Shown here piece by piece: positions 52,571-61,940 of a stretch of 64,000 nucleotides of DNA. The stretch comes from Halalkalibacter oceani (GTDB lineage Bacteria > Bacillota > Bacilli > Bacillales > Bacillaceae_D). The position numbers and the translations under genes were made by a program. Under the pieces are notes generated by a model. It saw only the letters and a program-made list of their open reading frames with translations, had not been told where the DNA came from and did not search any database. Where the stretch lies: NCBI RefSeq assembly GCF_023715705.1, contig NZ_JAMBOS010000003.1:124001-188000 (forward strand). Reading direction: 5' to 3'. How positions within the stretch are numbered: the stretch's first letter is position 1; every line of letters begins with the position of its first letter.

Positions 52571-54237
52571 ACAGTGTAGAACAAATCAAACAACGGCTGA
52601 AAGAGGAAATCGTCAAGGCCGTGATCGAAGCCGGACTTGCAACGGAAGAGCAGATTCCGGAAGTGATTCTTGAATCACCGAAAGAGAAGGCGCACGGTGA
52701 TTACGCGAGCAACATGGCAATGCAGCTGACCAGGATCGCTAAAAAAGCCCCTCGCGCCATCGCCGAAGAGCTTATCGAGAAGTTGAACTATCAGGCAGCG
52801 GCGATCGAGAAGGTCGAAATTGCCGGTCCCGGCTTTATTAATTTCTTTATGGACAACCGTTATTTGCGTGAGGTCGTGCCGGCCGTGCTGAAAGCAGGCG
52901 ATACATACGGGCAGACGAACGTCGGGAATGGCAGCCGTATCCAGGTCGAGTTTGTCTCGGCCAATCCGACGGGGACGCTCCATTTAGGTCATGCGCGCGG
53001 TGCGGCAGTCGGCGACGCGCTTTGCAATATTTTGACGAAGGCCGGCTATGATGTCGAACGGGAATATTACATCAATGATGCCGGAAATCAGATTGACAAT
53101 TTAACGCTTTCGCTTGAAGCGCGCTACTACCAGGCGTTAGGAATGGAGAAGGAGATGCCGGAGGACGGCTACCGTGGTCAGGATATTATTGACTTCGGCA
53201 AACAGCTTGCCGAGGAATATGGCGATAAATTCGTCCATGTATCGGAAGAAGAGCGCCATGCGTTCCTGCGTCAATACGGCCTCGAAAAAGAACTCGATAA
53301 AATTAAGCAGGATTTACGTGAATACCGGGTTGAGTTTGACAACTGGTTCTCGGAAACGTCCTTATACGAGAGCGGCAAAGTTGAGGAAGCGCTTGAGGTG
53401 TTAAAGCAAAAAGGGAAAACGTATGAACAAGATGGTGCGACCTGGTTTAAAACAACGGAGTATGGCGATGATAAAGACCGTGTTCTGATCAAAAATGACG
53501 GCTCGTACACCTATTTGACTCCGGATATTGCCTATCATCAGGATAAAATGAAGCGCGGCTTTGATAAGCTGATCAACATTTGGGGTGCCGATCACCACGG
53601 TTATATCGCGCGCATGAAGGCGGCGATCCAGGCGCTCGGCTATCAGGCGGAACAGTTGGAAGTCCAGATCATTCAAATGGTCAGCCTTTATCAAGGTGGA
53701 GAAAAGGTGAAGATGAGCAAACGGACGGGGAAGGCGGTAACATTGCGTGACCTGATGGAGGAAGTCGGCATTGATGCGACCCGCTACTTCTTTGCGATGC
53801 GGAGCGCTGATACCCAGCTTGATTTTGATATGGATCTGGCTGTGTCGACGTCGAACGAAAACCCGGTCTATTATGTGCAGTATGCTCATGCCCGCGTATG
53901 CAGCATGCTTCGTCAAGGGGCAGAAGCCGGCTTTGCTTTCGATGAGGAAACCGATCTGTCTGTACTCAATTCCGAGAAAGCGTACGATCTGTTAAAAGCG
54001 ATTGGTGACTTCCCGCTTGTCGTGGCTGAAGCGGCGGAAAAGCAAATCCCACACCGGATTACGAACTATGTGCATGAACTGGCTTCGACGCTGCACAGCT
54101 TTTACAATGCTGAACGTGTCATTGATGCCGACAATGCCGCAGCGACGAGCGCCCGGCTGGCGTTAATGAAAGCGACGCAAGTTACGATTAAAAATGCCCT
54201 GACACTTGTCGGCGTCTCGGCACCGGAAAAAATGTAA
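52567..54237 (+). CDS. argS: Arginyl-tRNA synthetase
   Basis: Class I aminoacyl-tRNA synthetase charging tRNA-Arg. 556 residues, the usual length. N-terminal additional domain, HIGH motif as HLGH (139-142), the KMSKR loop ([15 protein letters not shown]), and a C-terminal anticodon-binding helix bundle ending [23 protein letters not shown]. Its start overlaps the ywiB stop. Followed by a DUF456 gene 33 bases later with no terminator, so probably one transcript. Confidence 0.97.
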   Translation: MNSVEQIKQRLKEEIVKAVIEAGLATEEQIPEVILESPKEKAHGDYASNMAMQLTRIAKKAPRAIAEELIEKLNYQAAAIEKVEIAGPGFINFFMDNRYLREVVPAVLKAGDTYGQTNVGNGSRIQVEFVSANPTGTLHLGHARGAAVGDALCNILTKAGYDVEREYYINDAGNQIDNLTLSLEARYYQALGMEKEMPEDGYRGQDIIDFGKQLAEEYGDKFVHVSEEERHAFLRQYGLEKELDKIKQDLREYRVEFDNWFSETSLYESGKVEEALEVLKQKGKTYEQDGATWFKTTEYGDDKDRVLIKNDGSYTYLTPDIAYHQDKMKRGFDKLINIWGADHHGYIARMKAAIQALGYQAEQLEVQIIQMVSLYQGGEKVKMSKRTGKAVTLRDLMEEVGIDATRYFFAMRSADTQLDFDMDLAVSTSNENPVYYVQYAHARVCSMLRQGAEAGFAFDEETDLSVLNSEKAYDLLKAIGDFPLVVAEAAEKQIPHRITNYVHELASTLHSFYNAERVIDADNAAATSARLALMKATQVTIKNALTLVGVSAPEKM

Positions 54238-54270
54238 GGCTGTATTAGCGGGAAGAGAGGAAGATAAAGA

Positions 54271-54753
54271 ATGACGACACTGATCTGGGTTTTGATTATC
54301 GCTTTATTTCTGTTGAGCTTTATTGGACTGATTTTCCCGCTTGTGCCGTCTGTGCTGGTTTTATGGGGAGGGTTCCTGCTGTATGCGTTCGCGCTTGACG
54401 GGGACCCCCTTTCGCTCTGGTTCTGGATAGGCGCAGCGCTGTTGACGATTGTCATTCTGGCGGCGGATTTGATTGCCGGTCAATATTTTGTTAAACGATA
54501 CGGCGGATCGAAATGGGGAGAGCGAATGGCGGCCGTCGGCGTGATCGTCGGCTCCTTCGTCTATCCACCGTTTGGCATCATCCTTGTGCCGTTCGCACTT
54601 GTCTTTGTCACCGAGTTTCTCTCCTCAAAAGACGCCAAGCACGCCGGCCTGGTGGCGGTTGCCTCCTTTTTCGCCTTCCTCAGCAGCACCCTCGCCAAAT
54701 TCATCATCCAACTCCTCCTCATCATCTGGTTTACGTTGGAAGTGATGTTCTGA
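54271..54753 (+). CDS. DUF456 membrane protein
   Basis: 160 residues with four to five membrane helices and the DUF456 features FIGLIFPLVPSVLVLWGGFLLYAF and GGSKWGERMAAVGVIVGSFVYPPFGIIL. Glycine-zipper-like stretches are present. Function unknown. GAGAGGAAGATAAAGA precedes the ATG. The stop codon is the edge of a 114-bp tandem repeat, whose first unit begins with the stop's last base. Confidence 0.85.
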   Translation: MTTLIWVLIIALFLLSFIGLIFPLVPSVLVLWGGFLLYAFALDGDPLSLWFWIGAALLTIVILAADLIAGQYFVKRYGGSKWGERMAAVGVIVGSFVYPPFGIILVPFALVFVTEFLSSKDAKHAGLVAVASFFAFLSSTLAKFIIQLLLIIWFTLEVMF

Positions 54754-55014
54754 AAAGGAGTGACCTTCTCCTTTTCAGAACATCACGAAGGCCGAGCGGA
54801 GCCGCTGAAGAAGTGGAAGGACCATGAGCGGTTTTCACATGGACCGCCAGCGAGCGTCGCCGGCCAAAAAGGAGTGACCTTCTCCTTTTTAGAACATCAC
54901 GAAGGCCGAGCGGAGCCGCTGAAGAAGTGGAAGGACCATGAGCGGTTTTCACATGGACCGCCAGCGAGCGTAGCCGGCCAAAAAGGAGTGACCTTCTCCT
55001 TTTTAGAACATCAC
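54753..55014 (+). repeat. 114-bp tandem repeat (about 2.3 units)
   Basis: AAAAGGAGTGACCTTCTCC recurs at 54753, 54867 and 54981 with exact 114-base spacing. Units 1 and 2 differ at only a few bases (for example CTTTTC/CTTTTT and GCGTCG/GCGTAG). Each unit opens with an AAAAGGAG...CTCCTTTT hairpin, a terminator-like element, giving three in a row. 114 is divisible by three, so both strands have open, repeated frames. Confidence 0.92.
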
Positions 55015-55082
55015 TGCAGGTGGCTGGTTTTGTATAAAGGCGGGATTTGAACACAAACTATAGCAAGAAAGAAGGGATAAAC

Positions 55083-55253
55083 ATGCAAGAGGTTTTCTTA
55101 GCACTGCTTGCCGGACTGGTAGTCGGTTTTCTTTTTGCGTTAATTAAGCTGCCGATCCCTGCGCCTCCCGCATTATCAGGAGTCATGGGCATTGTTGGCA
55201 TTTTCATCGGTTATAAATTGTATCAATGGATAATGCCGTTTTTTCAGTCCTAA
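55083..55253 (+). CDS. XapX-domain small membrane protein
   Basis: 56 residues with two membrane helices: VFLALLAGLVVGFLFALIKLPIPAPPALSGVMGIVGIFIGYKLYQW. The PIPAPPALSGVMGIVGIFIGY stretch is the XapX/DUF1427 signature. Function unknown. The ATG at 55083 is chosen for GAAGGGAT upstream; an earlier in-frame start lies in the repeat's flank. Confidence 0.85.
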   Translation: MQEVFLALLAGLVVGFLFALIKLPIPAPPALSGVMGIVGIFIGYKLYQWIMPFFQS

Positions 55254-55305
55254 GAACACTGGATGCCTGCATGGGTGCTCCCGCGAATGAAAGGGGTACA
55301 GCAAG

Positions 55306-56085
55306 TTGCCATATTTTCAGGAAAATGATGTGAAGCTTTACTATGAGACAGACGGTGAAGGGACCCCGATTGTCCTGTTGCATCCCCCGGTAATGGGGCA
55401 CCTGACCTTTCGTTTTCAGCGCCCGCTGGCGAAACACTTCAAGCTGATCTTTGTCGACCTGCTTGACAGCGGCCGCAGCACAAAGCATTCGTCAGCTGCT
55501 AATGTGACGGAGCTTGCCAGGCTGACCCACTCCTTACTTAAGAAGCTGAACGTAAAAAAAGTGATTGTGTTGGGCTATTCCAATGGCGGTTCAATTGCCC
55601 AGGAATTCGCTTTGCGCTATCCGGAGAGCACGGCAGGGATGATATTGATTGGCGGCTTCCCCGAAGTATCGAGCTTTTTGCTGAAAAAGGAATTTGAGCT
55701 TGGGATCTGGGCCGCGGGCAAAGAGCTGATTTCTTTATTCTCATTCGCTCTTTCCCGGGCGCATTTTACTTCACATAAAGAACAGCAAGAAATGGCCGGC
55801 TTTATTAAAAAGGCGGACAGCGAAACATTGAAGCGTATTTATGAAGACGGAATGAACTATGTTTCGACCGACCGCTTATCGCAAATAAAGGTACCGGTCC
55901 TCCTGCTGTATGGCCGGCGCGATCGCTATATGCGCCCGTATCTGCTGCCTTTTTGCCGGCATCTTAACGATTTGGAGATCGTCCTCATCAGTGAGGTTGC
56001 TCATCAAGTGCCGACGAAACGCCCGGACGAATGCAATCAAATCGTCAAAAACTGGATGATGCGAAAAGGGTTAGTTACAATCTAA
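55306..56085 (+). CDS. Alpha/beta-fold hydrolase
   Basis: 259 residues. Nucleophile elbow GYSNGGS (Ser at about 92), the acid Asp in LLYGRRDRYMRPY and the catalytic His in EVAHQVPTKRPDE near 245 complete a standard triad; HPPVMGHLTF is the oxyanion region. Substrate unknown; similar proteins include esterases and lactonases. TTG start with AAAGGGG upstream. Single gene before a terminator. Confidence 0.88.
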   Translation: MPYFQENDVKLYYETDGEGTPIVLLHPPVMGHLTFRFQRPLAKHFKLIFVDLLDSGRSTKHSSAANVTELARLTHSLLKKLNVKKVIVLGYSNGGSIAQEFALRYPESTAGMILIGGFPEVSSFLLKKEFELGIWAAGKELISLFSFALSRAHFTSHKEQQEMAGFIKKADSETLKRIYEDGMNYVSTDRLSQIKVPVLLLYGRRDRYMRPYLLPFCRHLNDLEIVLISEVAHQVPTKRPDECNQIVKNWMMRKGLVTI

Positions 56086-56100
56086 TGCCCTAAATAGGGG

Positions 56101-56138
56101 AAGGTGTGAGTCCAAATAAATGGATTCACCCTTTTTTT
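56101..56138 (+). terminator. Terminator after the alpha/beta hydrolase gene
   Basis: GGTGTGAGTCC pairs with GGATTCACC around AAATAAAT, then CTTTTTTT. Confidence 0.8.
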
Positions 56139-56181
56139 GACCTCAACAGCTTTTTTAAAAAAGATATTCTGCTCCATTGCG

Positions 56182-56229
56182 TAGAGGCTTGGATAAAAGG
56201 GAAAAAACAACCTTTTATCCAAGCCTCTA
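56182..56229 (-). terminator. Terminator of the cardiolipin synthase gene
   Basis: TAGAGGCTTGGATAAAAGG pairs perfectly with CCTTTTATCCAAGCCTCTA; read on the minus strand the loop is TTGTTTTTTC. AAAGGTTGTTTT family member that overlaps the stop codon, with a small R2-like GCAATGG flank. Confidence 0.8.
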
Positions 56230-57426
56230 CAAAAGCCCGGAAACGAGCGTCGCTACTTTTTCTTTACCTTTATGGAGCAAAGAGCGTTGCTCGTAAGCCG
56301 TCAGCGTCATCTGCTCGGAAATTGACATGTCATATTCTAATTCGGCGAGGACGATTTCAACAAACGCTTTGTCATAGACAAGGCAGTTGATTTCATGATT
56401 AATATGAAAGCTTCGTTTATCGAAATTGGCTGTCCCGACATCGCACATTTGCTCGTCGATCACGAGCGCTTTCGCATGAAAGAAGCCGCGGTAATACTGA
56501 TAAATATCAATGCCGGCTTCAAGCAGTGCTTGAAAATAAGGAAAGGCCGCTTCCTTGACGAGAGGGTGATCCGCTTTTTTCGGCAGGATGATACGAACGT
56601 CAACCCCTCTTTCAGCGGCGGAAATTAATTCCTGCTGAAGCTGGCGGCCCGGGATGTAATAAGGGGTTCCGATGAAAATCGATTTTTTTGCCTGGCGGAT
56701 TAACGCAATAAATGTTTCCTCCAGGTAGGAGCCGTCTGTCGGTAAAATCCGCAAAGGGTGCCGGCCTTGATCAAGTGCAGGATACAAAGCCGACTCTTCG
56801 ATATACGTTTGCTTTGCTGTCGTCCAATCCTGCAAAAACTGGCCCTGCAAATCCTGGACGCCGTCTCCTTGCAACCTTAGGTGAAAGTCCCGCCACAAGC
56901 CAAACTTCGCACTTCTCCCTAAATATTCATCTCCGACGTTGAAGCCGCCAATATAGCCTGTCTTCCCATCAATAATAACGATCTTACGATGGTTGCGGCG
57001 GTTTAACGTAAAGAAAAGAAAAGGAAACTGCGGAGGGTGCGAATAAGCGAAATGGATTCCCGCTTTTTTCATTTTCTTTTTTTGGGAGCGCGTTAATTTA
57101 CAGCCAAAGCGGTCGACCAGGATCCGCACTGACACGCCTTCCTTTGCTTTATCCTCCAACAGGCCAAGCAGCTGAGTGCCAATATGGTCGCCGCGAAAAA
57201 TATAAAAAAGCAGATGGATATGGTGACTCGCCTGCTTAATGTCCTGAAACAGATTAACAAAAAATGTGTCTCCGTCACCGAGCAGTTCCACATCACCGTA
57301 GCGCGTTTTCTGCGTGTGGCGGGTTGCTTCTTTGCGCTGTTTGCGCATGCCGGCGCGAAAGTCATAGCGCAGCCAGAAGATGATAATAACGAGCAAGAGG
57401 ACAAACAGTAGGCTGCCTAACATCAT
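56227..57426 (-). CDS. clsB: Cardiolipin synthase / phospholipase D-family protein
   Basis: Condenses phosphatidylglycerol into cardiolipin. 399 residues (B. subtilis YwjE/ClsB 398): one N-terminal membrane helix, then two phospholipase D motifs, HRKIVIIDGKTGYIGGFN and HAKALVIDEQMCDVGTANFDKRS, both with intact His-Lys-Asp. Only one membrane helix, unlike ClsA with two. AGGAGGGG precedes the ATG. Its position before fadF matches B. subtilis. Minus strand, divergent from fadF; the ~270-base gap between them holds the fadF control region. Confidence 0.9.
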   Translation of the reverse strand: MMLGSLLFVLLLVIIIFWLRYDFRAGMRKQRKEATRHTQKTRYGDVELLGDGDTFFVNLFQDIKQASHHIHLLFYIFRGDHIGTQLLGLLEDKAKEGVSVRILVDRFGCKLTRSQKKKMKKAGIHFAYSHPPQFPFLFFTLNRRNHRKIVIIDGKTGYIGGFNVGDEYLGRSAKFGLWRDFHLRLQGDGVQDLQGQFLQDWTTAKQTYIEESALYPALDQGRHPLRILPTDGSYLEETFIALIRQAKKSIFIGTPYYIPGRQLQQELISAAERGVDVRIILPKKADHPLVKEAAFPYFQALLEAGIDIYQYYRGFFHAKALVIDEQMCDVGTANFDKRSFHINHEINCLVYDKAFVEIVLAELEYDMSISEQMTLTAYEQRSLLHKGKEKVATLVSGLL

Positions 57427-57542
57427 AAATGCCCCTCCTTACACAAAGTCCAGCGGTCAGCCCTGTTTTCAACAGGAGAAGGTCTGGCGTCAATTTGTCA
57501 TTAGTTTGCCCATCCTTCAAGAAAAAATGAAAAGTTTTGTCG

Positions 57543-57577
57543 ACTGAATGCTCATTCAGTTGATAATATGCTATACT
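57543..57577 (+). promoter_or_regulatory. Promoter and operator of the acyl-CoA oxidation operon
   Basis: Perfect palindrome ACTGAATG-CT-CATTCAGT (57543-57560), next to an extended -10 TGCTATACT (57569-57577). The palindrome covers the expected -35 and spacer, so a repressor here would block transcription. It resembles TetR-type FadR operators but with shorter spacing. Confidence 0.6.
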
Positions 57578-57696
57578 GAAAGAAATATTTGGTTATTCAA
57601 TTGGGAAAATACAAAAAGTTTTGAGCTTGTTCAACTTAGCCAGTTACTTTATGCATGTCCTGTTCGTTGAAAGGTCAGGTGAAAGGGGAGAGTTTT

Positions 57697-59781
57697 ATGG
57701 AAGCGCTAACATTGATTCATCGTCTTGCATTTCTGTTGCTGACAGCCTATGCGATCTATTTGTTTTTGGCTCTTGTCCTTACTAGGTATCACTACATCAA
57801 ACTTGGGAAAAAAGCCGAGTTCACCCATTCTGTGCAGGAGCGGTTCCGCGCGCTTTGGCTGAACGTATTTGGACAGAAGAAGCTGTTAAAGGATAAAAAA
57901 AGCGGGATCATCCACCTGATGTTTTTTTACGGGTTTTTGCTCGTGCAATTTGGAGCGATTGATCTGATTTGGAAAGGGCTCGCTGTCGGCAGCCATCTGC
58001 CGCTCGGCTCGTTTTATCCTTTCTTCACGCTCTTTCAGGAGATCGTGGTTTTCATCATTCTCGTGGCGGTCGTCTGGGCGTTTCACCGCCGCTATATTGA
58101 GAAGCTTGTCCGTCTGAAGCGAGGCTGGAAAGCCGGTCTTGTCCTGCTGTTTATCGGCGGGCTGATGGTTTCCAAGCTGCTGGCGAAGGCGATGGAAATG
58201 ATCTGGTTCGGCAAACCGCTTAGCGGATTTGAACCGATCGCTTCCGGACTGGCGGCCGTGTTGTCCTTCGTTCCACCGGCAGCCGCAAGCGGGCTTTTCT
58301 TTCTGTTCTGGTGGGTCCACCTTCTCATTTTGCTGTCCTTCCTTGTTTATGTGCCGCAGTCGAAGCACGCCCATCTGTTGGCCGCGCCGGTCAATGTCTT
58401 TCTCGGCCGGACACATCAGGTCGGTCGGCTCGCCTCGATCAATTTTGAGGATGAAAGTCAGGAAGTATTTGGCGTTCAAAGAATTGAGGACTTTAACCAA
58501 AAGCAGCTCGTTGATCTTTATGCCTGTGTGGAATGCGGACGCTGTACGAATATGTGTCCGGCGACCGGGACGGGGAAGCTGCTTTCGCCGATGGACCTGA
58601 TTGTGAAAATGCGCGATCATTTAACGGAAAAAGGAGCGGCGATTACGTCGCGCTCACCGTGGCTGCCGGCCTTCGCCTTCAGCGGCACAAGGGCCAATCA
58701 GCTTGCTGGGGCAGGTGAAGCGGCCGCCGGCTATGATGTGAGCTTGATCGGTGATGTGATCACGGAGGAAGAGATCTGGGCCTGTACAACGTGCCGCAAT
58801 TGTGAGGACCAATGTCCGGTGATGAATGAGCATGTCGACAAGATTATCGATCTGCGCCGGTATTTAGTGCTGACGGAAGGGAAGCTTGATGCCGATGCAC
58901 AGCGGGCGATGACGAATATTGAGCGGCAGGGAAACCCGTGGGGTATCAGCCGCAAGGATCGTGAAAAATGGCGCGAGGGCAGGGAGGATATCACTGTACC
59001 GACCGTCAAGGAGGTCGAAAAAGCGGGAGAGGAATTTGAATATCTGCTCTTTGCCGGTTCGATGGGTTCATTCGATAAACGGAGCCAGAAGATTGCCCAG
59101 TCGCTCGCAAAGGTGCTCAATGAGGCGGGGGTCCGCTTTGCGATCATCGGCAATAAGGAGAAGAATTCGGGTGACACGCCGCGCCGGCTCGGCAATGAGT
59201 TTCTCTTTCAGGAGCTGGCGACTGCGAATATCGCTCTGTTTCAAAAGCATAATGTCCGCAAAATTGTGACGATTGATCCGCATGCCTATAACAGCTTTAA
59301 AAATGAATACCCTGAGTTCGGCCTTGACGATGTCGAAGTGTACCACCATACCGAATTGCTGGCAAAGCTGATTCAGGAAGGGCGCCTTCAGCCAAAGTAT
59401 GAGGTAAAGGAAACCGTCGTCTATCATGACTCCTGTTACTTAGGGCGCTATAACGAAGTCTACGAGCCGCCGCGGGACATTTTGAAGGCGATCCCGGGGA
59501 TTACAGTGACGGAGATGAAGCGGAATCGGGAAAATGGGATGTGCTGCGGGGCCGGTGGCGGCATGATGTGGATGGAAGAGGATGTCGGCCAGCGGATTAA
59601 TATTGCGCGAACCGAGCAGGCGCTTGAGGTAGAGCCGACGGTGATCGGCAGCGGCTGCCCGTATTGCTTGACGATGCTCAGTGATGGAACCAAGGCAAAG
59701 GAAGTCGAAGAGCAGGTCGAGACGCTGGACATTGTGGAAATTTTGGAAAAATCGCTTTTTGAAGAAAAGGATGCAGGCTAA
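57697..59781 (+). CDS. fadF: Membrane-bound iron-sulfur oxidoreductase FadF
   Basis: 694 residues, likely passing electrons from acyl-CoA dehydrogenase flavoprotein to the quinone pool. N-terminal membrane part of about six helices (nitrate-reductase gamma-like), then two 4Fe-4S motifs, CVECGRCTNMCPATGTGK and CTTCRNCEDQCPVMNEH, and two CCG domains (DSCYLGRYNEV; GMCCGAGGGMMW; GSGCPYCL). Same arrangement as B. subtilis FadF/YwjF. The ATG at 57697 is chosen for AAAGGGGAG upstream; an earlier in-frame start lacks a site. First gene of a five-gene operon at least, matching fatty-acid catabolism in the known fadF-acdA pair. Confidence 0.93.
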   Translation: MEALTLIHRLAFLLLTAYAIYLFLALVLTRYHYIKLGKKAEFTHSVQERFRALWLNVFGQKKLLKDKKSGIIHLMFFYGFLLVQFGAIDLIWKGLAVGSHLPLGSFYPFFTLFQEIVVFIILVAVVWAFHRRYIEKLVRLKRGWKAGLVLLFIGGLMVSKLLAKAMEMIWFGKPLSGFEPIASGLAAVLSFVPPAAASGLFFLFWWVHLLILLSFLVYVPQSKHAHLLAAPVNVFLGRTHQVGRLASINFEDESQEVFGVQRIEDFNQKQLVDLYACVECGRCTNMCPATGTGKLLSPMDLIVKMRDHLTEKGAAITSRSPWLPAFAFSGTRANQLAGAGEAAAGYDVSLIGDVITEEEIWACTTCRNCEDQCPVMNEHVDKIIDLRRYLVLTEGKLDADAQRAMTNIERQGNPWGISRKDREKWREGREDITVPTVKEVEKAGEEFEYLLFAGSMGSFDKRSQKIAQSLAKVLNEAGVRFAIIGNKEKNSGDTPRRLGNEFLFQELATANIALFQKHNVRKIVTIDPHAYNSFKNEYPEFGLDDVEVYHHTELLAKLIQEGRLQPKYEVKETVVYHDSCYLGRYNEVYEPPRDILKAIPGITVTEMKRNRENGMCCGAGGGMMWMEEDVGQRINIARTEQALEVEPTVIGSGCPYCLTMLSDGTKAKEVEEQVETLDIVEILEKSLFEEKDAG

Positions 59782-59834
59782 CATACGGCTAATTTGCTTT
59801 TGCTATCGGCGAGGCAGAGGCCGTGCGGACAAAG

Positions 59835-59855
59835 TGAGTGAGCGTTCGCTCGACA
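59835..59855 (+). promoter_or_regulatory. Palindrome upstream of the thiolase gene
   Basis: TGAGTGAGCGTTCGCTCGACA contains the perfect 12-base inverted repeat GAGCG-TT-CGCTC (59840-59851), a possible TetR-type site or a structured leader 20-40 bases before the thiolase ATG. Confidence 0.45.
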
Positions 59856-59876
59856 AAGATGGAAGGGGAGATTGAG

Positions 59877-61055
59877 ATGAAAACAGTGATCGTCAGCGGG
59901 GCAAGGACACCCTTTGCGAAATTCGGTGGGGCGTTACGGAACTTCAGTGCGGGAGAGTTGGGAGGTGTGGCACTGCGTTCGGCATTAGAGCGGGCCGGCT
60001 GGTCGTCTGAACACGTCGATGAAGTGATTATCGGCAATGTGCTTCAGGCGGGACAGGGTCAGCTGCCCTCGCGGCAGGCGGCGCACCAGGCCGGGCTGCC
60101 GTGGGAGGTGCATACGGAAACGATTAATAAAGTGTGCGCTTCGGGGATGCGCAGTGTAATGACGGCCGATCAACGGATCCGTTTAGGGGAGGCCGGAGTC
60201 ATTCTCGCCGGTGGAATGGAATCAATGAGCAACGCCCCTTATTATGTGGAAAAAGCACGCTGGGGGGCGCGGATGGGGAATAGTGAGCTTGTCGATGGCA
60301 TGGTGTATGACGGGTTGACCTGCTCGTTCACCAATGTCCATATGGGAACGTACGGGAATAAAGTCGCTGCCGAGTTAAAGCTGTCACGTCAGGAGCAGGA
60401 TCGCTGGGCGCTGCGGAGCCAGGAGCGGGCGGCGGAGGCGATTAAGTCCGGCCGGCTAAAGGAAGAAATAACGCCGGTCCCTGTTCCGCAGCGTAAAGGT
60501 GAGCCGCTGACGTTTGCTCAGGATGAAGCACCGCGGCAAAGCTCGCTTGAGCAGCTTGCGGCGCTCCGGCCGGTTTTCGGCAATGACGGGACGATTACGG
60601 CCGGCAATGCGCCGGGAGTCAATGACGGAGCGGTGGCGCTTTTGCTGATGTCGGAGGAGCGCGCGAAGCTGGAAGGTAAAGTCCCGCTCGCGACGATCGA
60701 AGCGCATACGGCATTGGCTGTGGCTCCGGAGGATTTTCCGAAGACGCCGGGCCTCGTCATTAACAAGCTGTTGGAGAAAACGAACTATCAGGCGGATGAG
60801 ATTGATTTGTTTGAAATTAATGAGGCATTTGCCGCCGTGGCACTGGCGAGTAAGCAGATCGCTCGGCTTGATGAAGAAAAAATCAATGTCAATGGCGGAG
60901 CAGTAGCGCTCGGGCATCCAATCGGGGCAAGCGGGGCCCGGATCATTTTGACATTGGCCTATGAGCTGAAACGCCGGGGCGGCGGCTTAGGGATCGCGGC
61001 AATTTGCAGTGGCGGCGGTCAGGGTGACGCCGTGTTGCTGAGCGTTGAAGGATGA
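59877..61055 (+). CDS. mmgA: Acetyl-CoA acetyltransferase (thiolase II)
   Basis: Thiolytic cleavage of acetoacetyl-CoA or condensation of two acetyl-CoA. 392 residues, with nucleophile Cys87 (NKVCASGMRS), GHPIGASGAR holding the catalytic His, and CSGGGQGDAV with the second Cys. The ATG at 59877 has GGAAGGGGAG upstream; a longer in-frame GTG start overlaps the palindrome and lacks a site. Near MmgA of B. subtilis and ordinary AtoB. The preceding fadF and following dehydrogenases put it in short-chain acyl-CoA oxidation; symbol tentative. Confidence 0.9.
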   Translation: MKTVIVSGARTPFAKFGGALRNFSAGELGGVALRSALERAGWSSEHVDEVIIGNVLQAGQGQLPSRQAAHQAGLPWEVHTETINKVCASGMRSVMTADQRIRLGEAGVILAGGMESMSNAPYYVEKARWGARMGNSELVDGMVYDGLTCSFTNVHMGTYGNKVAAELKLSRQEQDRWALRSQERAAEAIKSGRLKEEITPVPVPQRKGEPLTFAQDEAPRQSSLEQLAALRPVFGNDGTITAGNAPGVNDGAVALLLMSEERAKLEGKVPLATIEAHTALAVAPEDFPKTPGLVINKLLEKTNYQADEIDLFEINEAFAAVALASKQIARLDEEKINVNGGAVALGHPIGASGARIILTLAYELKRRGGGLGIAAICSGGGQGDAVLLSVEG

Positions 61056-61073
61056 CTTAAAGGAGGAAAGATA

Positions 61074-61928
61074 ATGAAGATAAAAGACGTAATGGTTGTT
61101 GGCGCGGGTCAGATGGGTGCGGGGATTGCCCAGGTACATGCTCAGGCAGGCTTTGCCGTCGTCCTGCATGACATGGACAATGCCAGCCTGAGCCGCGGTA
61201 TGGAAGGAATCCGAAGAAATATTTCGCGACAGGTCGAAAAAGGCCGGCTGACAGCGGAAGAGATGGAAGCGATACTCGCCCGGATCACGCCGTCGACTGA
61301 TTTGAAGCAAGCGGCCGGTGCGGATATCATCATCGAGGCGATCGTGGAAAATATGGCGAGCAAAACAGCGCTGTTTGTCGAGCTTGACCGGCTCGCTCCG
61401 CCGCATGCAATTTTAGCCTCCAATACGTCCTCCTTGCCGATTACAGAAATTGCGGCGGCAACGAAACGGCCGGAAAAGGTGGTCGGGATGCATTTTATGA
61501 ATCCGGTCCCGGTGATGAAGCTCGTCGAAATTATTCGCGGTCTGGCTACAGCTGATGACGTTTATGAGGCGGTGGCCGCGCTTGCCGGCCGGCTGCAAAA
61601 GACAGCGGTGGAAGTTAATGATTTTCCGGGCTTCGTCTCTAACCGGGTGTTGATGCCAATGATCAATGAAGCGATCTATACCGTATACGAGGGCGTAGCC
61701 TCACCGGAAGCGGTCGATGAAGTGATGAAGCTCGGGATGAATCATCCGATGGGTCCGCTTACGTTGGCTGACTTTATCGGCCTGGATACATGTCTTTTTA
61801 TTATGGAAACGCTGCATGAAGGCTTTGGCGACGATAAGTACCGGCCGTGCCCATTATTGCGCAAATATGTGAAGGCCGGCTGGCTCGGTAAGAAAGCAGG
61901 GCGCGGCTTCTACATCTATGAAAGCTGA
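61074..61928 (+). CDS. mmgB: 3-hydroxybutyryl-CoA dehydrogenase
   Basis: NAD-dependent oxidation of 3-hydroxyacyl-CoA. 284 residues. Rossmann loop GAGQMGAGIAQVHAQAG, catalytic His in GMHFMNPVPVMKLVEI, and NDFPGFVSNRVLMPMINEA. Length and order fit MmgB/PaaH/Hbd. AAAGGAGGAAAG precedes the ATG. It starts 18 bases after the thiolase and is followed 12 bases later by an acyl-CoA dehydrogenase gene. Confidence 0.93.
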   Translation: MKIKDVMVVGAGQMGAGIAQVHAQAGFAVVLHDMDNASLSRGMEGIRRNISRQVEKGRLTAEEMEAILARITPSTDLKQAAGADIIIEAIVENMASKTALFVELDRLAPPHAILASNTSSLPITEIAAATKRPEKVVGMHFMNPVPVMKLVEIIRGLATADDVYEAVAALAGRLQKTAVEVNDFPGFVSNRVLMPMINEAIYTVYEGVASPEAVDEVMKLGMNHPMGPLTLADFIGLDTCLFIMETLHEGFGDDKYRPCPLLRKYVKAGWLGKKAGRGFYIYES

Positions 61929-61940
61929 GGAGGGGAAGCG

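Noticed and set aside
54753-55014. Tandem repeat as a CRISPR array
   Set aside because: Repeats are contiguous 114-base units with no unique spacers and no cas genes nearby.
54731-55054. Open frames on both strands through the 114-bp tandem repeat, giving 38-residue peptide repeats
   Set aside because: Open only because the period is a multiple of three; each unit carries a terminator-like hairpin and starts lack ribosome sites.
57543-57560. Canonical B. subtilis FadR box at fadF
   Set aside because: Half-sites TGAATG/CATTCA are two bases apart, not the spacing of the 18-base FadR consensus.
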